From Paramecium pentaurelia (taxonomy: Eukaryota; Ciliophora; Oligohymenophorea; Peniculida; Parameciidae): DNA of 64,000 nt. The position numbers were made by a program, and so were the translations under genes. Position 1 is the stretch's first letter. Each line of letters begins with the position of its first letter. The stretch covers positions 270,338 through 334,337 of the forward strand of contig CAJJDO010000035.1 of assembly GCA_905183005.1 (NCBI GenBank), written 5' to 3'. This document shows positions 1-14,797 of this stretch, one piece after another. The notes beneath the pieces were generated by a model, which saw only the letters and a list, made by a program, of their open reading frames with translations, was not told the origin of the DNA and made no database searches.

Positions 1-106
1 AATTTAAATATTCTTCCAAACTTTTAGCTGCCTTTTCAATTTTGTTATTTTCAAAAAAAAATTGACCAATTTAAACTATCTTCAAGGTTCTTTTTGATAA
101 ACCTTA
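1..106 (-). CDS. Possible 3-prime part of a gene cut by the window edge
   Basis: A minus-strand frame without TGA runs off the left edge. It reads a short amphipathic helical stretch (FFFENNKIEKAAKSLEEYLN) that resembles one TPR-type helix pair. That resemblance and the uninterrupted frame are the only support; the 5-prime limit is not resolved. Positions 107-547 hold no convincing gene on either strand. Confidence 0.25.
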
Positions 107-547
107 TTATTATAATAATAATATTAATAAGAGTAAATAAAAAATGGAAGTTTTTATATCTGGTAATTCCAAAAGGAGATTATGTAATTAAACTATTAAG
201 TTTTGGCATCAATTTTAAGTATTGATTAGTAGTTATAAAATGTAAATATTATTAGAATTAAAAGAGACAATTTATCTACTCTTTGCATGATTTGAAAAAT
301 AATGTATTAAATTGTTAATTTGTTTTAATTATATGTTAAGGGTAAGGTCATAAATTTATTTTTAATAATTGAATACAATCTATAATACATATGCTAAAGT
401 AATCTTAATTCTTATATTAAGTTACAGAGGTTATTATACAATAATAAAATTTATCTTTGAGAAGAATTAAAATGTTGCCACTATAGAAATTTAAATGTAA
501 ATTGTATTAAATATGGTAATAAAAAAATTATATTGATGATTAGTAGG

Positions 548-1317
548 TCATTCTTCTTCCCATGGTCCTAATTTTGTTTCACGCATTGATATATTAATTT
601 TATTTTATGAGTTTGAATATCTTCTTGATTATTATACTGAATATGACTTCTTCTCTCTACATGAGATAATTGGCTAATTACTTGGCTTTACAGCCGGCAA
701 TGACCTTCTAATTATTAAACTTTTATAAACAGCTGGTTGATTAAGATTAACTTTTTTAAGTTACCTTTGTGATTATTATTATAATATCAAACTTAATAAT
801 TATAATGATTTTTTGCAAGCCATAATAGATTTGCTCTTATTGATTACTTCTTTCGAGATTGTTTATTGATTGTTGTTATTTTCGAAAAGTTTACAAAGTG
901 GTTTATTATTTGTTTCTGGATATATAACATTTTATAAATGAATCTGATGTTATTATCTGTGAATTTAAAATTTATTTGTCTTTTTTGAGTTTTTCATAAT
1001 CCAATTAAAAAATAATATTATATATTATTAATATATAAATTATTGAAACTTATTTCTATTAGATGAATAGAAATTACCTGGCTTAAGAAACCAAATCGAA
1101 TATAAGAATTAATTTACTTAACAATCACAATCATACATTTAAATAGATATTAAAGTATCCCATTTTCTTATTGTTTTCTTTGTAATAACCTTAATGATTC
1201 AAAACATTCAAAAACATAAAACTATAAATTAAATATATTATTGTCTTAATGATCATCAAATTTAATGAATTTCATCATCTTATGTTATCTATTGTCTTTA
1301 TTATGGTTGCTTTGCAT
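548..1317 (-). CDS. Hypothetical basic, Gln/Asn-rich protein, about 248 aa
   Basis: With TGA as sole stop and one 23-nt intron (GTTATTAC...AATAAG, minus strand, roughly 1171-1193) an ATG at 1317 opens a 249-codon frame ending at TGA 550-548. An internal ATG at 997 gives a shorter 149-aa version without introns. The protein is rich in Lys, Asn and Gln, with no signal peptide or membrane segment, and ends in GPWEEE. An alternative frame over the last third (QYNNQEDIQT...LIYQC) resembles the end of the ubiquitin-like protein at 16416-17575 (QYNNQKDRVQT...LYQC), so this may be a frame-damaged relative. Function unknown; the composition is that of a gene, but no family was recognised. Confidence 0.45.
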
Positions 1318-1841
1318 ACATATAATCTTTTTTTCCTTTTTAAAATCATAAATAAATTAGAATAATAAAAAATAATGAATTTAATAGTTTTATAATCTAA
1401 TGAGCTGATTGCATATAATAATTATGTAGAGTAATACAAAAACAATTTAATTATTTAATTAAAGTTTATCATCATAATAATATTGTTCCTCAATAATACT
1501 GTAGTTTATTAAAGGTATTTTAAGTAAAATAATAATATCTATCTATTAAATTAATTTTTTTAAAGCTAAAAAAATGATTGTTTTAAGAAAATTACAATAT
1601 AGTATTTAGGTTGTAATAATTAAAAATATTTAATAATAATGTTTGAATGTAAAAAAAGAAAAATAAGTTGATTGTTGAAATAACAGTACTTAAAAATTAT
1701 GTATTTCCATCTTTTCGAAAATTATATGATTTCTTTAAATATTTGTTGAAAATTTTGAAGAAAATAATAAATCAAATTAATTATTATCACAAGTTTTGCA
1801 AAGCCAACATTTTATATGATATAATTCTGTTTTGAAATAAT
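1318..1841. other. Intergenic, AT-rich, no gene seen
   Basis: About 520 bp between the minus-strand hypothetical gene and the open frame of the PAS membrane protein. Frequent TGA/TCA in all frames and no recognisable RNA or repeat. The missing first exon of the downstream gene may lie here. Confidence 0.5.
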
Positions 1842-4800
1842 TGGATTAATTATGCATTTATTAATATAAAATACTTTAAACAAAGTAGAGTCTTGACTTA
1901 AGATTATTTTTATGAAAAAATTCTGTAGTTATTTGTTTAAAGTTCGGAGTATGAAAAAAAATTCAAAAACAAAAGCATTTTGTTTAGTTGGTATAGGATT
2001 GCTATAAATTTACTGTGGTGTTTTTAGTTTGTAAAATTTGAGATTATTTTAAGAGAAATGGAATATAGGGAATAAGAAGATTAGAATTAAAGATAAGGTA
2101 GAGTGGATGAGTATTTATAAATCCCAACTTACATAGATGTTGAGAAATTGTGTCAACAAAGTACAATAATATTAACAACGATATTAATCATGGGATTTTG
2201 TTTTCCATTAACATATTTCATTTTAGGAGTGATGAGTAACAAAAAAGAAAGAAATGAGAAAAATCAATCGACTTGTTTAAAAGTAAAAATTAATGTTTGC
2301 ATATAGCTTTATACTTAATTAATCGATATATATTACTGGTGTTTATTCTAACCATTAATTTAAGCTCAACTAGAAGTTATACTACTAAATAATTAAATTT
2401 TGAATTGGGATTAAATGTTAGAAGAAAATTATACGAATGTTGCTTTGTTATTTGCACTATCGTTATTTGGGTTATTTGTAAATACAATAATGATTATTTC
2501 AATATTGCTATTTTTTTATTAAAATATCAACTTTAGAATAGATTTCTTAAGTTGCAGTAATAAATAGATAATGTTGAATATTTGTATATTGAAAATAATA
2601 ATAGCTATATTCAATAGTATTCATATTTAATCTACTTCTCATTATGTAAAATAATTAAGAAATATTAGGTATCATATTTGGTTATTTTAATATTATTTGT
2701 TTTAAAATTATTGGAAAACTAATTTTTTGGAAAGGAGAGGCCATCATTTTATTATTATAGGTTAAATTAATTTTATTAACATTTAATGTTTAGTTTATTG
2801 GGTGTTTTGTTAATATTTTTAATAGAACTATTGGTTTTACATTTAAATTATGAAGTTAATGATTTCTTATGCATAATCATAGTAATAATATTTTTGAATA
2901 TTTTGGGAAACATTTTCTAAAATAAAATAATATTGTTTTATTTAATGTAAGATAGAATATCAAGTTAATTAATTTTGAATAAAATTTATTATTTATATTA
3001 ATTAAATACTTCATCAGTAGATAAGAAATATATAATAATAGGATTAATAGAGAAACATTTAAAAAAAGGATGTATTTCTAAATTGGAAAGGAAATAATAG
3101 AATTTAGATTAATAAAGTGATCCTTTAATTGATAATAATTCAATAGGATATTGTTATTGTTAATAACATTAATTTTATGATGCTAGAAGAAAAGTATTTG
3201 TAAATAGTTAAAAATCAAAAGTATAATAAAATTATAAATCATTCTTCAGATTTGAGATTTAATCATTATATGAACAATGTTTAATTTAGAATAAAGATAA
3301 TCATTATATAAGATTTTTATATGCTAGACATTTATTTTTTTCAATTTAAAATAAATCATAAGCTTTATTGTAAATGTCAATTTTAAAATAAAAATTTAAA
3401 AAATTATCTTTTTTTGAGAAAATAGATTTTCATTTATTATTAATGATGATGGAAAATAAAATAAAGATTTAGAATTCAAATAGCTATCGTAATTATCTAG
3501 ATTTTGAATATGTAATAGAGATAGAAATGATTGTAAAGAAAATAAAAATTAAGATAGTTGATTTAATTTAAAATTATTTGAAATATTGGAATACAATTAA
3601 TTTAGAAAAGATTGATGAATCTGATTTACTTAAATTAGATAATAAGATATAAATTGGAATATATGAATGTGAAAAATTATGGTCAAAAATTAATCATTAT
3701 AATAAAAACTTTGATATTTAATAAAATGAAATTAAATATTTAAGTAAAAAACCATAATGGGAATTATTATATTTATGGTATAAGAGATATATTCTAAATT
3801 AAAAGATGAAAGGTTAAGTTATTGATTATAATGTAACTAATCATTTTTAATCAAATTATTGTGATGAGGATTCTGATTCTGATTATGAAAATCATTTTTT
3901 ACAAGCTTTTGATCCTAAGAAAGTTTTTCATTCCATGACATCTATTATATTTGCCAAAGAAAATGGAAATATTGTTAAATTTAATGAATATTCAAAATAA
4001 ATCTTTGGAGTATAAGGATTAATTAATATTAATTAAATTATTCCTAATTCAATGATTAGAAATCATATGTTAAGAGTAAAAGAATTTGTAGAAAAAGGAA
4101 AGACAAGTTCTTTATATACCAGAAAAAAAGTACTTATTTAACATCATAATTCATATCTTATTCCTGCAAATAAATACTTAAAAATATCTATTAACTAATT
4201 TATGTTATTAGAATTTATAGTAATGATTAGACCAATTTAACATGAATCATCAGGCAATTATTTAGTTATTAATGAAGATTGGGAAATAGTTTAAGCAACT
4301 AAATAATTAAAAAATATGTTTGAATAATAATTTAATTTATTATTAAGTTGTCCTAAACTATTATTATATTCTCAATATTAAACTCTATTAGAAAAAGATG
4401 ATTATTAGTTATTTCAAATTTAAACCAATAAACATTATGCTCTTTCAAAATAATAAACAACTTAGAGTGATTTATAAAGTATCATTTTTGATATCATTAG
4501 GATAAAAGAGCATGCTAAATGATAATGTATTTGATGAAGTAGATTAAGATAAACAATTTACTGAACAATTTATTAAAGAACATGAAGATGATTTAGATGA
4601 AAGATAACGATTATTGAATTCTAATCTTTAAAATTAAAATGAACAATATTTTTAAATTTTGATTAGAATTCCAATGTTATATTAGAGAATGTAAGCAGAA
4701 TATTTCAACTTAATTATTAATGCTGATAAGGAGAATTTTTATGATTATCCAGAAGATTCTATTATGAAAAAATAAAGTATTATTATTAGAAATGGAAGAA

Positions 4801-7167
4801 AGAAAATTGTATTTAATTTTAAAATTTTAGTTGAAAAAATCAACTTTTTAAAAAAAATCCGTTTAGTATCATAATTAGAAGTTTATAGTATATATTTTTC
4901 ATTATTAAGGGTATCTTTATCGTAAATATTTTTGTAAAGCAGATCAATTAAAAAAAGTAATTAGAGTAGATGCAAAAATTAAATTAGAAAAAAATCAATT
5001 AATTGATAAAATATAAATAATCAAGATCAATAGATTTGAAACTTTTAATAATATTAAATCTAAACGTTAATCTATGTTACTTAAAGGTGATGTAAATAGA
5101 AAAACTCTTAGAATACAATTATAACCAAAATAATAATAATTTTAAAATTCAATTTCCTTAAAATATACCAATATGCCATCTAATAAAGATATTAAAACTA
5201 CTCAAAATGAAAACTTATCAGTTAATCCTTTTAAATACTTAATAAATGAAAGTCAAATCAAAAATGATTTTAATGATTCAATTACTTAAGAAATTTCAAT
5301 TAAACCTGATTAAAATTTATTTATAAAAGAAGATCATAACAAAATCAAAAAGCATCTAAATAAAATTAATTATTTTAAATGGACAAATAGATATTTCATG
5401 GTTGGTATGATATTTCTTACTATGTTATCATTTTCTTATGGACCTAATGTTAGTTACAATGATTTATATCTTTTAAAAGTAATTAATATTATAATCATTA
5501 GGCGAATTCAAGTTATACAACAGTACTTGTTGCCTAAGAAATTTCAGCAGTTTATAATCAGTTAATTGATATAGCCCTTTGTAATAAAAATACTACATTA
5601 TGCTCTAATATAATTTCATATACAAATATAAATGATAAATAAGATCTATTTGAATAGAAAATTAAGTTTGATATATCTAATGTTAATTAGAGTTTCAACT
5701 AATTTTATATAAGTAGATTCAATATAAAAACCATTTATTCAACTATTTTAATTGAACATGATCATGAAGTTCATTAATAGAATTTATTAGAAGATATAAA
5801 AAATTTTTAAGTTTTATTGTAATAGTTTATTATTTCAAATTTATCAGAAATTACTTTTGAATTTGAATATTATTAGATTCTACAATAAGATTTAATGCCA
5901 GGATTATATGAAAGTTTAAGTTAAATACAAGTTTAATTGCTTGATTAAATATATTTAGAATTTGATTTTAGATCGTTATTTTTTTTGGTTGATATGATAT
6001 CTGGCTTTATGTTTTTAGGGACATTAATGGCTATTAATTTCTTTAATGTATTTAAAATAATAGATTATTATCAAACAATGTACAGTTAAATTTAGTATTT
6101 TGATTAGTCTACAATTGAGAGTGTAATAAAATATTATTAAAAACTTAGATAATGTTTTAATTATTTTAATGATATATAGACATATCAAACAAATAGTATT
6201 AATATATAATATATTAAATATTAGATTATATTTCATTTCAATCAGAAGGATTAATAAAAGCTGATGTAGATTATAAGATGACAATGGCTTTAAAAACTAC
6301 TAAATTTATAGTTTCTGATTATTGGTTTAAATTAAAATTAAGATTGATGTTTTTATACTTTATATTTATGTTCCTTTTGATTGTGATGGCTTTAACTTAC
6401 AATATTTATATGCAAAAGTATGCATATGAACTAAAAATTGAATTATCTTAGAATCCTTTTCTTTTTGAAAATACAAGTCCTTGGGCATTTACATTTTCTA
6501 AAGAACTTTATATTGAAACCTTTTATGATATTCATAATATAATAACAGAAGAATATGAAGAATACTTAGAATAATTTGTTATAGATTCTTTGGATACATA
6601 TTCTAATAGATTTGAATCAAAATAATCTTCGATTGATGATTACTTTTATTCTGATATTTGCAAATAACTTAATTTATATAATTTAAGTGATTGTTAGAAT
6701 ATTGCAGATGGTATATTAAAAAGAGGTTTATAACAAACTTATTATTTAATGGCCACTCTTTTTGAGAGTTAACTTGATGAAAGCAAAACAAAGTTTACAG
6801 AGATATCTTTTGATTCAATCTATAATTTAAATTTAGTATTTATAAATATTTATTAGTTATAACCCTATATATTTGAAAGTAGAAAATAAATGTGGACAAT
6901 TTGGATTAATAATTTCTAAGATATATTTTCTTATTATGTAATTACAGAAACATAATTAATGTAAATTATTAAATTATAAATAGAATATGTTTTTATATAT
7001 TTTCCTTTTTGATTTACATAACTACTTTAGAACTTTATTATGAATAATAATTAAGACTTGATTATTAAAAAGCAAGAAGCTATTATAAAAGATATTTCCC
7101 AAATAATATTTTGAATGAATAAAAGAGAATAAAAGCAATCCTTAAAAAATTATCTCTTATTGGTTGA
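1842..7167 (+). CDS. Large multi-pass membrane protein with PAS domain
   Basis: A protein of about 1,700 residues when short introns are removed, for example GTAAAATAATTAAG...TTAG near 2645, 22-23-nt introns near 4480, 4880 and 5480, and one of 23 nt at about 6961. N-terminal part: several hydrophobic helices (about 2130-2950), then a hydrophilic Cys-rich stretch (GYCYCQQHQFYDARRK, near 3150). The centre (about 3920-4300) is a PAS fold recognised by SIIFAKENGNIVKFNEYSKQ followed by the IIPNSMIRNHMLRVKEF element. The C-terminal half has more membrane segments and ends in a basic YYKRYFPNNILNEQKRIKAIL tail. This architecture belongs to a large ciliate family of PAS sensor-like membrane proteins; ligand and role are unknown. 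The frame is open from 1842, but the first in-frame ATG is at 2058, inside apparently coding sequence, so an upstream exon or start is missing from this model. Convergent with the next gene. Confidence 0.8.
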
Positions 7168-7212
7168 TTATAAGATTATGTGATAACATTAATATAGATA
7201 TATATTATTAAA

Positions 7213-10200
7213 TCATAATTATGACAATTATTATTCATTAAAAATAGACAATAAATATTACTAATTAAGATATATTAAATAAATACTTAAATATCTATTG
7301 ATTCTTTGATTTCATTATTATTTAATTTAGATCTATTTTATGTTTATAATAATTGTTAAAAGTTCCCATTACTCATCATTGCAATATTTAATTTAATGAC
7401 TAAAATGTTATTAGATACTGAAAGTTCAGCTTAACCAAATCTAAAGATAGAGTCAAAACCTTCTAATTTTATATTAATTGACTAAAAATTAATGTTTAAA
7501 AATTATTACTTTTCTTTGATCAATTTCAGCCATTTCAAAACAAATATTCTCTGTAAATTTTATATATGAAGCTATATGTTTAATCACTTTGGTTAACATA
7601 TCCCATTAAAGACCTATATCAACACACATTTTAGGTGAGATAGCTTAAAATATATAATTTTATAAATACATTTTTTAGTGGCTTTTTCAAGACCATTAGC
7701 TAATTTGTTAAAGTAACATTCAACAAAAGATTAAAATTAAATATGATATCCTAATCTATTTTTAGTCATTTCATATAAATCCATTATAATATAATCATCT
7801 TTAATTGATTAAATGTATTCTTTATCTATTAGATATGTCCAATATTTAGTTGATGAATCTTCAATAATTTAATTAAACAAAAAGGAATACTTTTCTCTTC
7901 TTATAAATTCATCTTTGGAAACAATTTAAATTATAATTTGATTAGTAATTGGAATCATAATAAATTCTTTTTTATTTTTTCTTTTTGTTAAATAATTTGA
8001 TGTTAATTATTTTCCATTATACTAAATTGAATCTCCTTAAAATATCTAGTAATTAACTGCTAAGAAAAGATTTTTATGAGTTTTTTTGATTAATTGTTAA
8101 ATATTCTCATGAGAATATCCTTCAAAAGTGAAATTTTCACTTTTTGGTAGTATATCATATTTAATTTATTCGTAAACTTATTAAATAATATTATTTTTTG
8201 CATGTTCAGTTCCTTTCTATGAGGATAATATGGATGGATATATGAATTATGTATCTAATAATTATTAAAATAAATTATTACCTTTAACCATTCCCAAAGG
8301 ATATTTAATTTTCCAAGTATTATTTTCAGATTGTTTGAATACAACAACTTTGTGTTAAGCAACTTAATCAGCTGGATATAATTCTACTCTGATTTCAATA
8401 TTTGCAGATTAAATACCCCAAAAGTCACTTGAAACATAATCATCTAATTTGCTTAATGTTTAGATTTCATGTATAATGGCTTCTGCTTAATAACATACAT
8501 GTAATAAAGATTTAATTAAACATAACTAAAAATAAAATATAATATTACTCCTTGAAACCATTTATCAGATTGAAGTGCATGTGATACTTTTATACTTTGT
8601 CCCAAGATTTAACTCCAAACATTATCTTAAAGTGTAAATGTATTATAGATAAGAGCATCTTTAATATCTTCTAAAAACTACTTTTCAGAACTAATTTAAT
8701 TATTCATATCTCCAACAGGTTTAATTTAGATAAGTTATTAATATATTTGATTATTCATTAAGGATTATATTAAAGAATAAAAGAATACAAATGTTCTTTC
8801 TATTGTTTCAAAGTATTTCAATATGCCTTTGAATATATTAGTCACCTGAGAGGCAGATGGATCATCTCTTAATTCAAATGCTTATTTAAATTTACTATGA
8901 ACAACTTCTGTATGTTTATGGGGATTCAAAATTAATAATAGTAAACCACAAATAATTATATGTTATGGTTCAATCAAAGAATTATAGAATTTATCTAAAT
9001 CATCATTTTTATCATACAATACTCTTAATGAAAATACTAATTATTAATTTGTAGTAATAAACCTTTGAAATTAATTTGGATCTTATAATAACAAATATTC
9101 CTTTACAAAATTATCAGCATAAGGTAAATCAAAATCAAACTTAGCATTCCCAGGTTCATTTTATTCTGGATAGAAGATTCTTAATAATTCATAAGCCTCT
9201 CTATTTTTGATTAATTGAGTATATATCTTATCATGAGTTATTTAAGGATGTTTATCACAAAAACTTTCCACTAAAATGAATGAATTAGCTTTATCTACTT
9301 AATCTAAATGTAATTTTAATAAATAAATTAATGGTTATTTTGCTGGATCAATTTCTTAATTCAAAATAATATTTATGATTGGATCCTATAATGAAAGGCC
9401 AATCTTATTATATAAAGGAGCTAAATTTAAGCAGATTTCTAATTCTTTTAATTTCTCATATCTGCATAAATGATATTTACATATTCTATATAATCTTAAT
9501 GCTGATTATTTATATAATTATTTGTAATGTTCTTATTTTAATAAATTCTCCAATTATTATGGAGTCTAAAATAGCCATTTCTAAGGTAAATTACTTATTG
9601 TAATATCTTTCAAATCTTATCGATCTATATTTATATTTAATTACAACACTGTTTATATTACATCAAAGAATCCACAATTTATAGCTAATTAAAATACAGT
9701 CCAACTATTATTTTCATCTAATTTACACACAGTAGCATTTAATATTTTTATCATGATATTTTTATAATCTTATGGTAAAATCTTTTATAAATAATCCACA
9801 AAAAATTCTTTATAAAAAATATCATAATTTAATAAGAATATTGTTGTGAATAAAGATCTCTTTTATTTATCTAATTAAAATGGCTCAGCTATATTATCTT
9901 ATATTAACAATAACTTTAAAATCTCTTTGCCATTAAAACTCAATTATTTCATTATCTTTCTAGTAATGTATAATAATGTCTCTTAAGATCCTTTTGCAAT
10001 TGCTCTACCCAATAAATTTCCTTCCAACATAAATTACTTCAATTCACTACTTTTAAGACTGCAAAGATCTTCTAAACACAATTGGATTGTCTCCTAAGAA
10101 CCACTTGAAAATGCAAATCCCAAATAAAATTGCTTCTAATCATCATTTAACATTCCCTTAGGTTTCAATGAACTTAAAAAGTAATCCTTTAAATAATTGA

Positions 10201-13200
10201 ACAACCCTTTTGTAATAAAGAATTCCAAGGCATTCTCATTTATCAAATTAATTCCTTACTTTGCCAAATCTACTATGTATCTCATATTTGATTCATTAAA
10301 AGGTAAAGCTTATTTTGCTTAATTATTATTAGAATTTAAGTATTTCTAGATAAAACCTAAAGTTCTCTTTTCTAATGTTTTGTATTTTAATAATAGACTT
10401 GCTAATTATTATGGTTATTAGATAATATTGAGAGTTTCGAATTCTTAAGTGGTGAAATTTTAATCCATTAGAATTAATACTTCACAAGCAAATTTACATT
10501 AAGTTGATAATGGATCACTTTTTGATAAATAATTTGTTAATAATTGACTTTCTCTATTAAATGTATCAGGTTCATTTAAATCTTTAAATATTTTAGAATT
10601 TAAGTATTTTTTTAAGAAATTGATACATCTTGATAAGACTTCATTAGATTATTCATATTTGAATAAATTGATCATTGATTTAAATGCTTAAACAATACAA
10701 ATATTCTAATTTGGAGATTAGGATAACAATTCAGAAAACTTATCATGAACATGAACATAATTAAAGAAATCATCTGAAGGTGTCAATTTTAATTAGAGTA
10801 CTTTCTCAATTAATAATTCTATAGTTTTAACAAAATCTGATTCTTTTTATTTTGAAGAATAAAAGACAGATCTAAAATTTTATCTTGGAAATAATCTTCT
10901 TAATTTATAAGAATATTCCTAATACCATAATTATTAATATTATTTGGATAGAATAGAGAATTCTGATTTAATTCTCTAGTAACTATTGGTAGCATATTTA
11001 TATATCAATTATAATTGGGTAGTCTTTATTAATAATTTATATATATACTAATGTTGATTAAACCATTATCCACTTTTGAAAAACTGGTTTTGCTTTATCG
11101 AAAGGTTTCTTAGGATCTTGTTTTTGTTTTTCCTTATCTTTAGAAGGTTTAAAGAAATCAAGATTATCTTCAGGATAGAGTCTCTTAACATCACATTCTT
11201 ATAATAATCTATTTAAATTTTCATAATAGAGTGCATTTCTAATCGTATTGATTTGATGAGCTGCTATTGGCAAAGCTTGAATAATATAATTTTGATTAGT
11301 CATTCTATCTTATATTAATTTTAGTTTATTAAATCTCCCATTCATAGCTAAAATTAAAATCACATAATTGACTTCATTTTATTAACAAATGTCTTTAATA
11401 TCATTAATCATAGCTTAGAATTAGAGAAAATCTAATTCAATACACCAATGCGTATTTAATGATTATAAATACATTTATTGATTAATCTTTAATTAAGCAA
11501 CTCTTTAGATCTTGTTCATTCTTAATTAAGCAAAAAATAAAGCCATATGAGCAGCTTACATATTATTATGGTATAATGCTTTTAATAATATATCTACAAA
11601 ATTCAACATATCATGAAATTTAGAATCATAAGCTTTTCTAAAGAGTTTTCCAAAGTTAAGACTCTTGGCAATCATTAAATCATTTACAACTCCTTAATAT
11701 TTAAAATTATTTTATAACATTCCCTCTGTAGATTATTATTCTTATATTAATTGATCCAATACCTATTAGTATTTTTATTAGACAAGGTTTTGATACATTT
11801 ATTTTATTTTTTTCTTTGGACTATCATCTTCATCTTCCTTTTTTTTATTTATATCTTATATTCCCTTATATTTCTTTTATATATCATCTTTTAATTTAGT
11901 TGTTATTTCAGCTATTTAATAAATAGATTAGAATATAGGTAAGAAATCAAAATTGTTATTTTTATCACCATTAAAATTATCATTATCTTTATATGTAATT
12001 TAGACATCTTTATTAAGATATTAATAAATATATTGAGTTTAAGTAGTTTTGGCTATTGAAACCATTAATGTTTAATTACAATATGTTTCATAAGGATAAT
12101 TCTATTTACTACATAACCAATTTATCCAATCAAATTATTACCATATTAATTCTTATATTGATTCATCTAATTTACATAGAATCATAGCTGGAACTGTATG
12201 TTAATAATATAAATTATCCCATTCGATTATTTATTTATTTTTTTATAATTGAATTTAAAATGGTTTGTTTAATTTCAATTTTTTGAAATCTTCAATGAAA
12301 TTCTCTTTTTTAATATTTTAACAATACAATAAATATTTACTGAAATTGAAATGTTTAATAAAATTAATTATTGATTAACTTAAGATTTCTAATACTTGAA
12401 TACCTTTATTATTATTAGTTTCTTAAGCAGCTTTTAACTCTTTAATAATTCTACTTTTATGTTTTTTCTATTTATATAATAATCTATCTAAAAATAAGGC
12501 TAAAGGTGTAAATCCAAGCCAAACCTTATCATTTAACATATTAAATTTATTAATACAAGCTTATAATGAATTAACAGATAGATCTGGATTCATTATTAAA
12601 AAGTGTAAAGAAGTTTACCCACTAAATGAAGTTTAATTTTAAAGAGTATCTAAATTAAGAATCTAATCTAATGGAGCATTTTCTAAAAACATCATCATAG
12701 GTGAAATTCCTTAATGATCTAATTAATAAACAAATTATTCAAATGATTTCCAAGATCTTGTAAATAAATTCCATCTCTTTCTCCTTACAATTTCATGAAA
12801 GATATTCTATTATAATTCTGGTAATTATAATAAATCAAATTTTTCTTAGGTTTCTACTTTTTTAGGTAGAATAGGAATTTTGAAATATGTTTCTTATTTT
12901 GCTTTTCTATATTATTCTTCCATAGATTTCATAAATGGTAATTCTGGATTTAAGAATTTTTTGCATAATTTTCTTAATTTTGATAATACTATCACATGTT
13001 AATAATCTTAAATATTAAATTCTAAAAGAAAAGGTGCTAAAATTTATGAATTTTCAGGATTAATAGCATATTAAGCAATGATCAACCCAATATTTGGATA
13101 CATATTCAAAGCATTAATAAAATAAGCTAAAGCTTTTAAATAATGATTTTTTCTTAAACGTTATTTAATATTCTCAAATAAAGATTAAGCAAACATTTCT

Positions 13201-14553
13201 AATTGTACATCTTCATTTAAATCTAATTAATTAAAGAAATATAGTATTTCTGGTAATGAGTCAGAATCAAACATATAATCAACTAAACACATTCCAAATT
13301 CATCTACTGTCAATAATAAAAGTTTTGCTGCTACACAACCAAAATGAAATATTGCTGATTCTATATCTGATTTCTTAATTCTTCCCTATTTTGTAGTTTA
13401 TCTTAATTAACCAAGTATTTCCAAATAAGCAGAATCTGATAACTTCAATAGACAAGAGATTTAATTATCTAATTCTTATCTTAATCTCTTCATCCTACTT
13501 AAAGATTCTCTTCTTATCATTATATCTGTAGCATAAGTACTCTCTTTCAAAAATCCACTTAAAGTGTTTTCCATTTCTATTATTCATTATTACCAATAAT
13601 TACATTTGATTCTTTCTTAAACTTCTTCAATATTTTGTTTAACTTTTGATGTCATTTCCTTTTGACATTCTAGTATTAATTATATTATTATCTCTTCATC
13701 TTTGCTACTTCCCCAGTCAAATCCTTTTTGTTTAGCTTCTTCTATTTGTTAATGTTTCTTCCTTTATTCCAAAGTCTTTGGTGATCCTGGAATATTAGAT
13801 GATTTATCTGCAATTAATTTAATTTAGTACTTGAAGGAACGCTGGATGAACAAAATTGTATTATTTTCAAACTCACCTATCCTATTGATGCTGATTAATC
13901 ATTATATATTTTAAACATTTCTTTTTATACAAATGTTTCTTTTATCATTTTTCCTTAATATTCTTATACAACTTCAAAATCTACAAAATCTGAAACTGAC
14001 AAATCTATTTCCCCAATATATTGTTCTTCATAATTCTTTACTTTTAATAATTTTAATTTTAATGGATATTTGGCATTGGATTTAAACATAAAATCTACAA
14101 TTCCATGACATGTTTTTGTATATTAATATGGAGTTGTCAATATTAATGTCTTCCCTCTATATATAGCTTCCCATGAAAATTTTGGTGGAATCTGAATTAC
14201 ACATAAATATACTTTGTTATTTGGTAAATCATATTTGTTATATACACTCACATTTTAGATGAATAAAATGCATAATAATTGATTTTTCTTAACTTTTTCT
14301 TCAATTTATTAAAATAATATTCTGGATTAGCATTTCTCAAACTTTTATTATGTCAAATCATTTAAACAATCCATAAATACATTATACTTATTTAATCTAA
14401 TTGGAGATAGTTTCTTTTTCAATGCTAATATCCATAGTAAAAACTACTTGATTATGAAGCAACTTGAACTCCTTATAAGGATGTCTATTAAAAAGGACGT
14501 TTTGTTATTTGTCTTGATGTTTTTACTCTGAAATCATTAGGCTTTGTTTACAT
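7213..14553 (-). CDS. Very large protein with C2-like and ankyrin-like regions
   Basis: One minus-strand gene of 7.3 kb starting at ATG 14553 (MQTKPNDFRVKTSR) and ending at TGA 7215-7213, with several 22-32-nt introns (for example a 23-nt one at about 14437 and a 27-nt one near 13580). The first 250 residues hold a beta-rich C2-like region (YIGEIDLSVSDFVDFEV). Further on an ankyrin-like stretch is visible (SGQTSLHFLIMNPDL and GFTPLALFLD, near 12500-12650), embedded in long helical sequence. The last part, about 7200-8500, is a globular domain I do not recognise (EGFDSIFRFGQAELSVSNN). No membrane segments were evident. Continuity across 13560 was tested: the intron there restores frame, so this is one gene rather than two. 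Function unknown; a scaffold role is only a guess. Confidence 0.7.
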
Positions 14554-14797
14554 TCTTAATAAATATAATATAAAACTTATTCTTAATTGTTATTTTTTAT
14601 TAATTATTCATTAGATCAACATAATATAAATTATTTTTAATTTAATATAGATATTTATATATAATATTAGATTCATATTCATACTTATATGTATATATAT
14701 ATTTACTATATCGTTAATATTTTATAGTTAAAGAAATGAATTAATAAATTAATAAATAATATTTTTATACTCTATTTATCCATTAATAAATTTAATT

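Noticed and set aside
1842..2414. Separate anoctamin-like (TMEM16) gene upstream of an ATG at 2415
   Set aside because: The frame is continuous with the PAS membrane protein and its hydrophobic segments fit that family's N-terminus better; no further TMEM16 motifs were found.
6024..6284. Minus-strand 86-residue hydrophobic ORF
   Set aside because: Antisense to the C-terminal half of the PAS membrane protein; its composition follows from the complementary strand.
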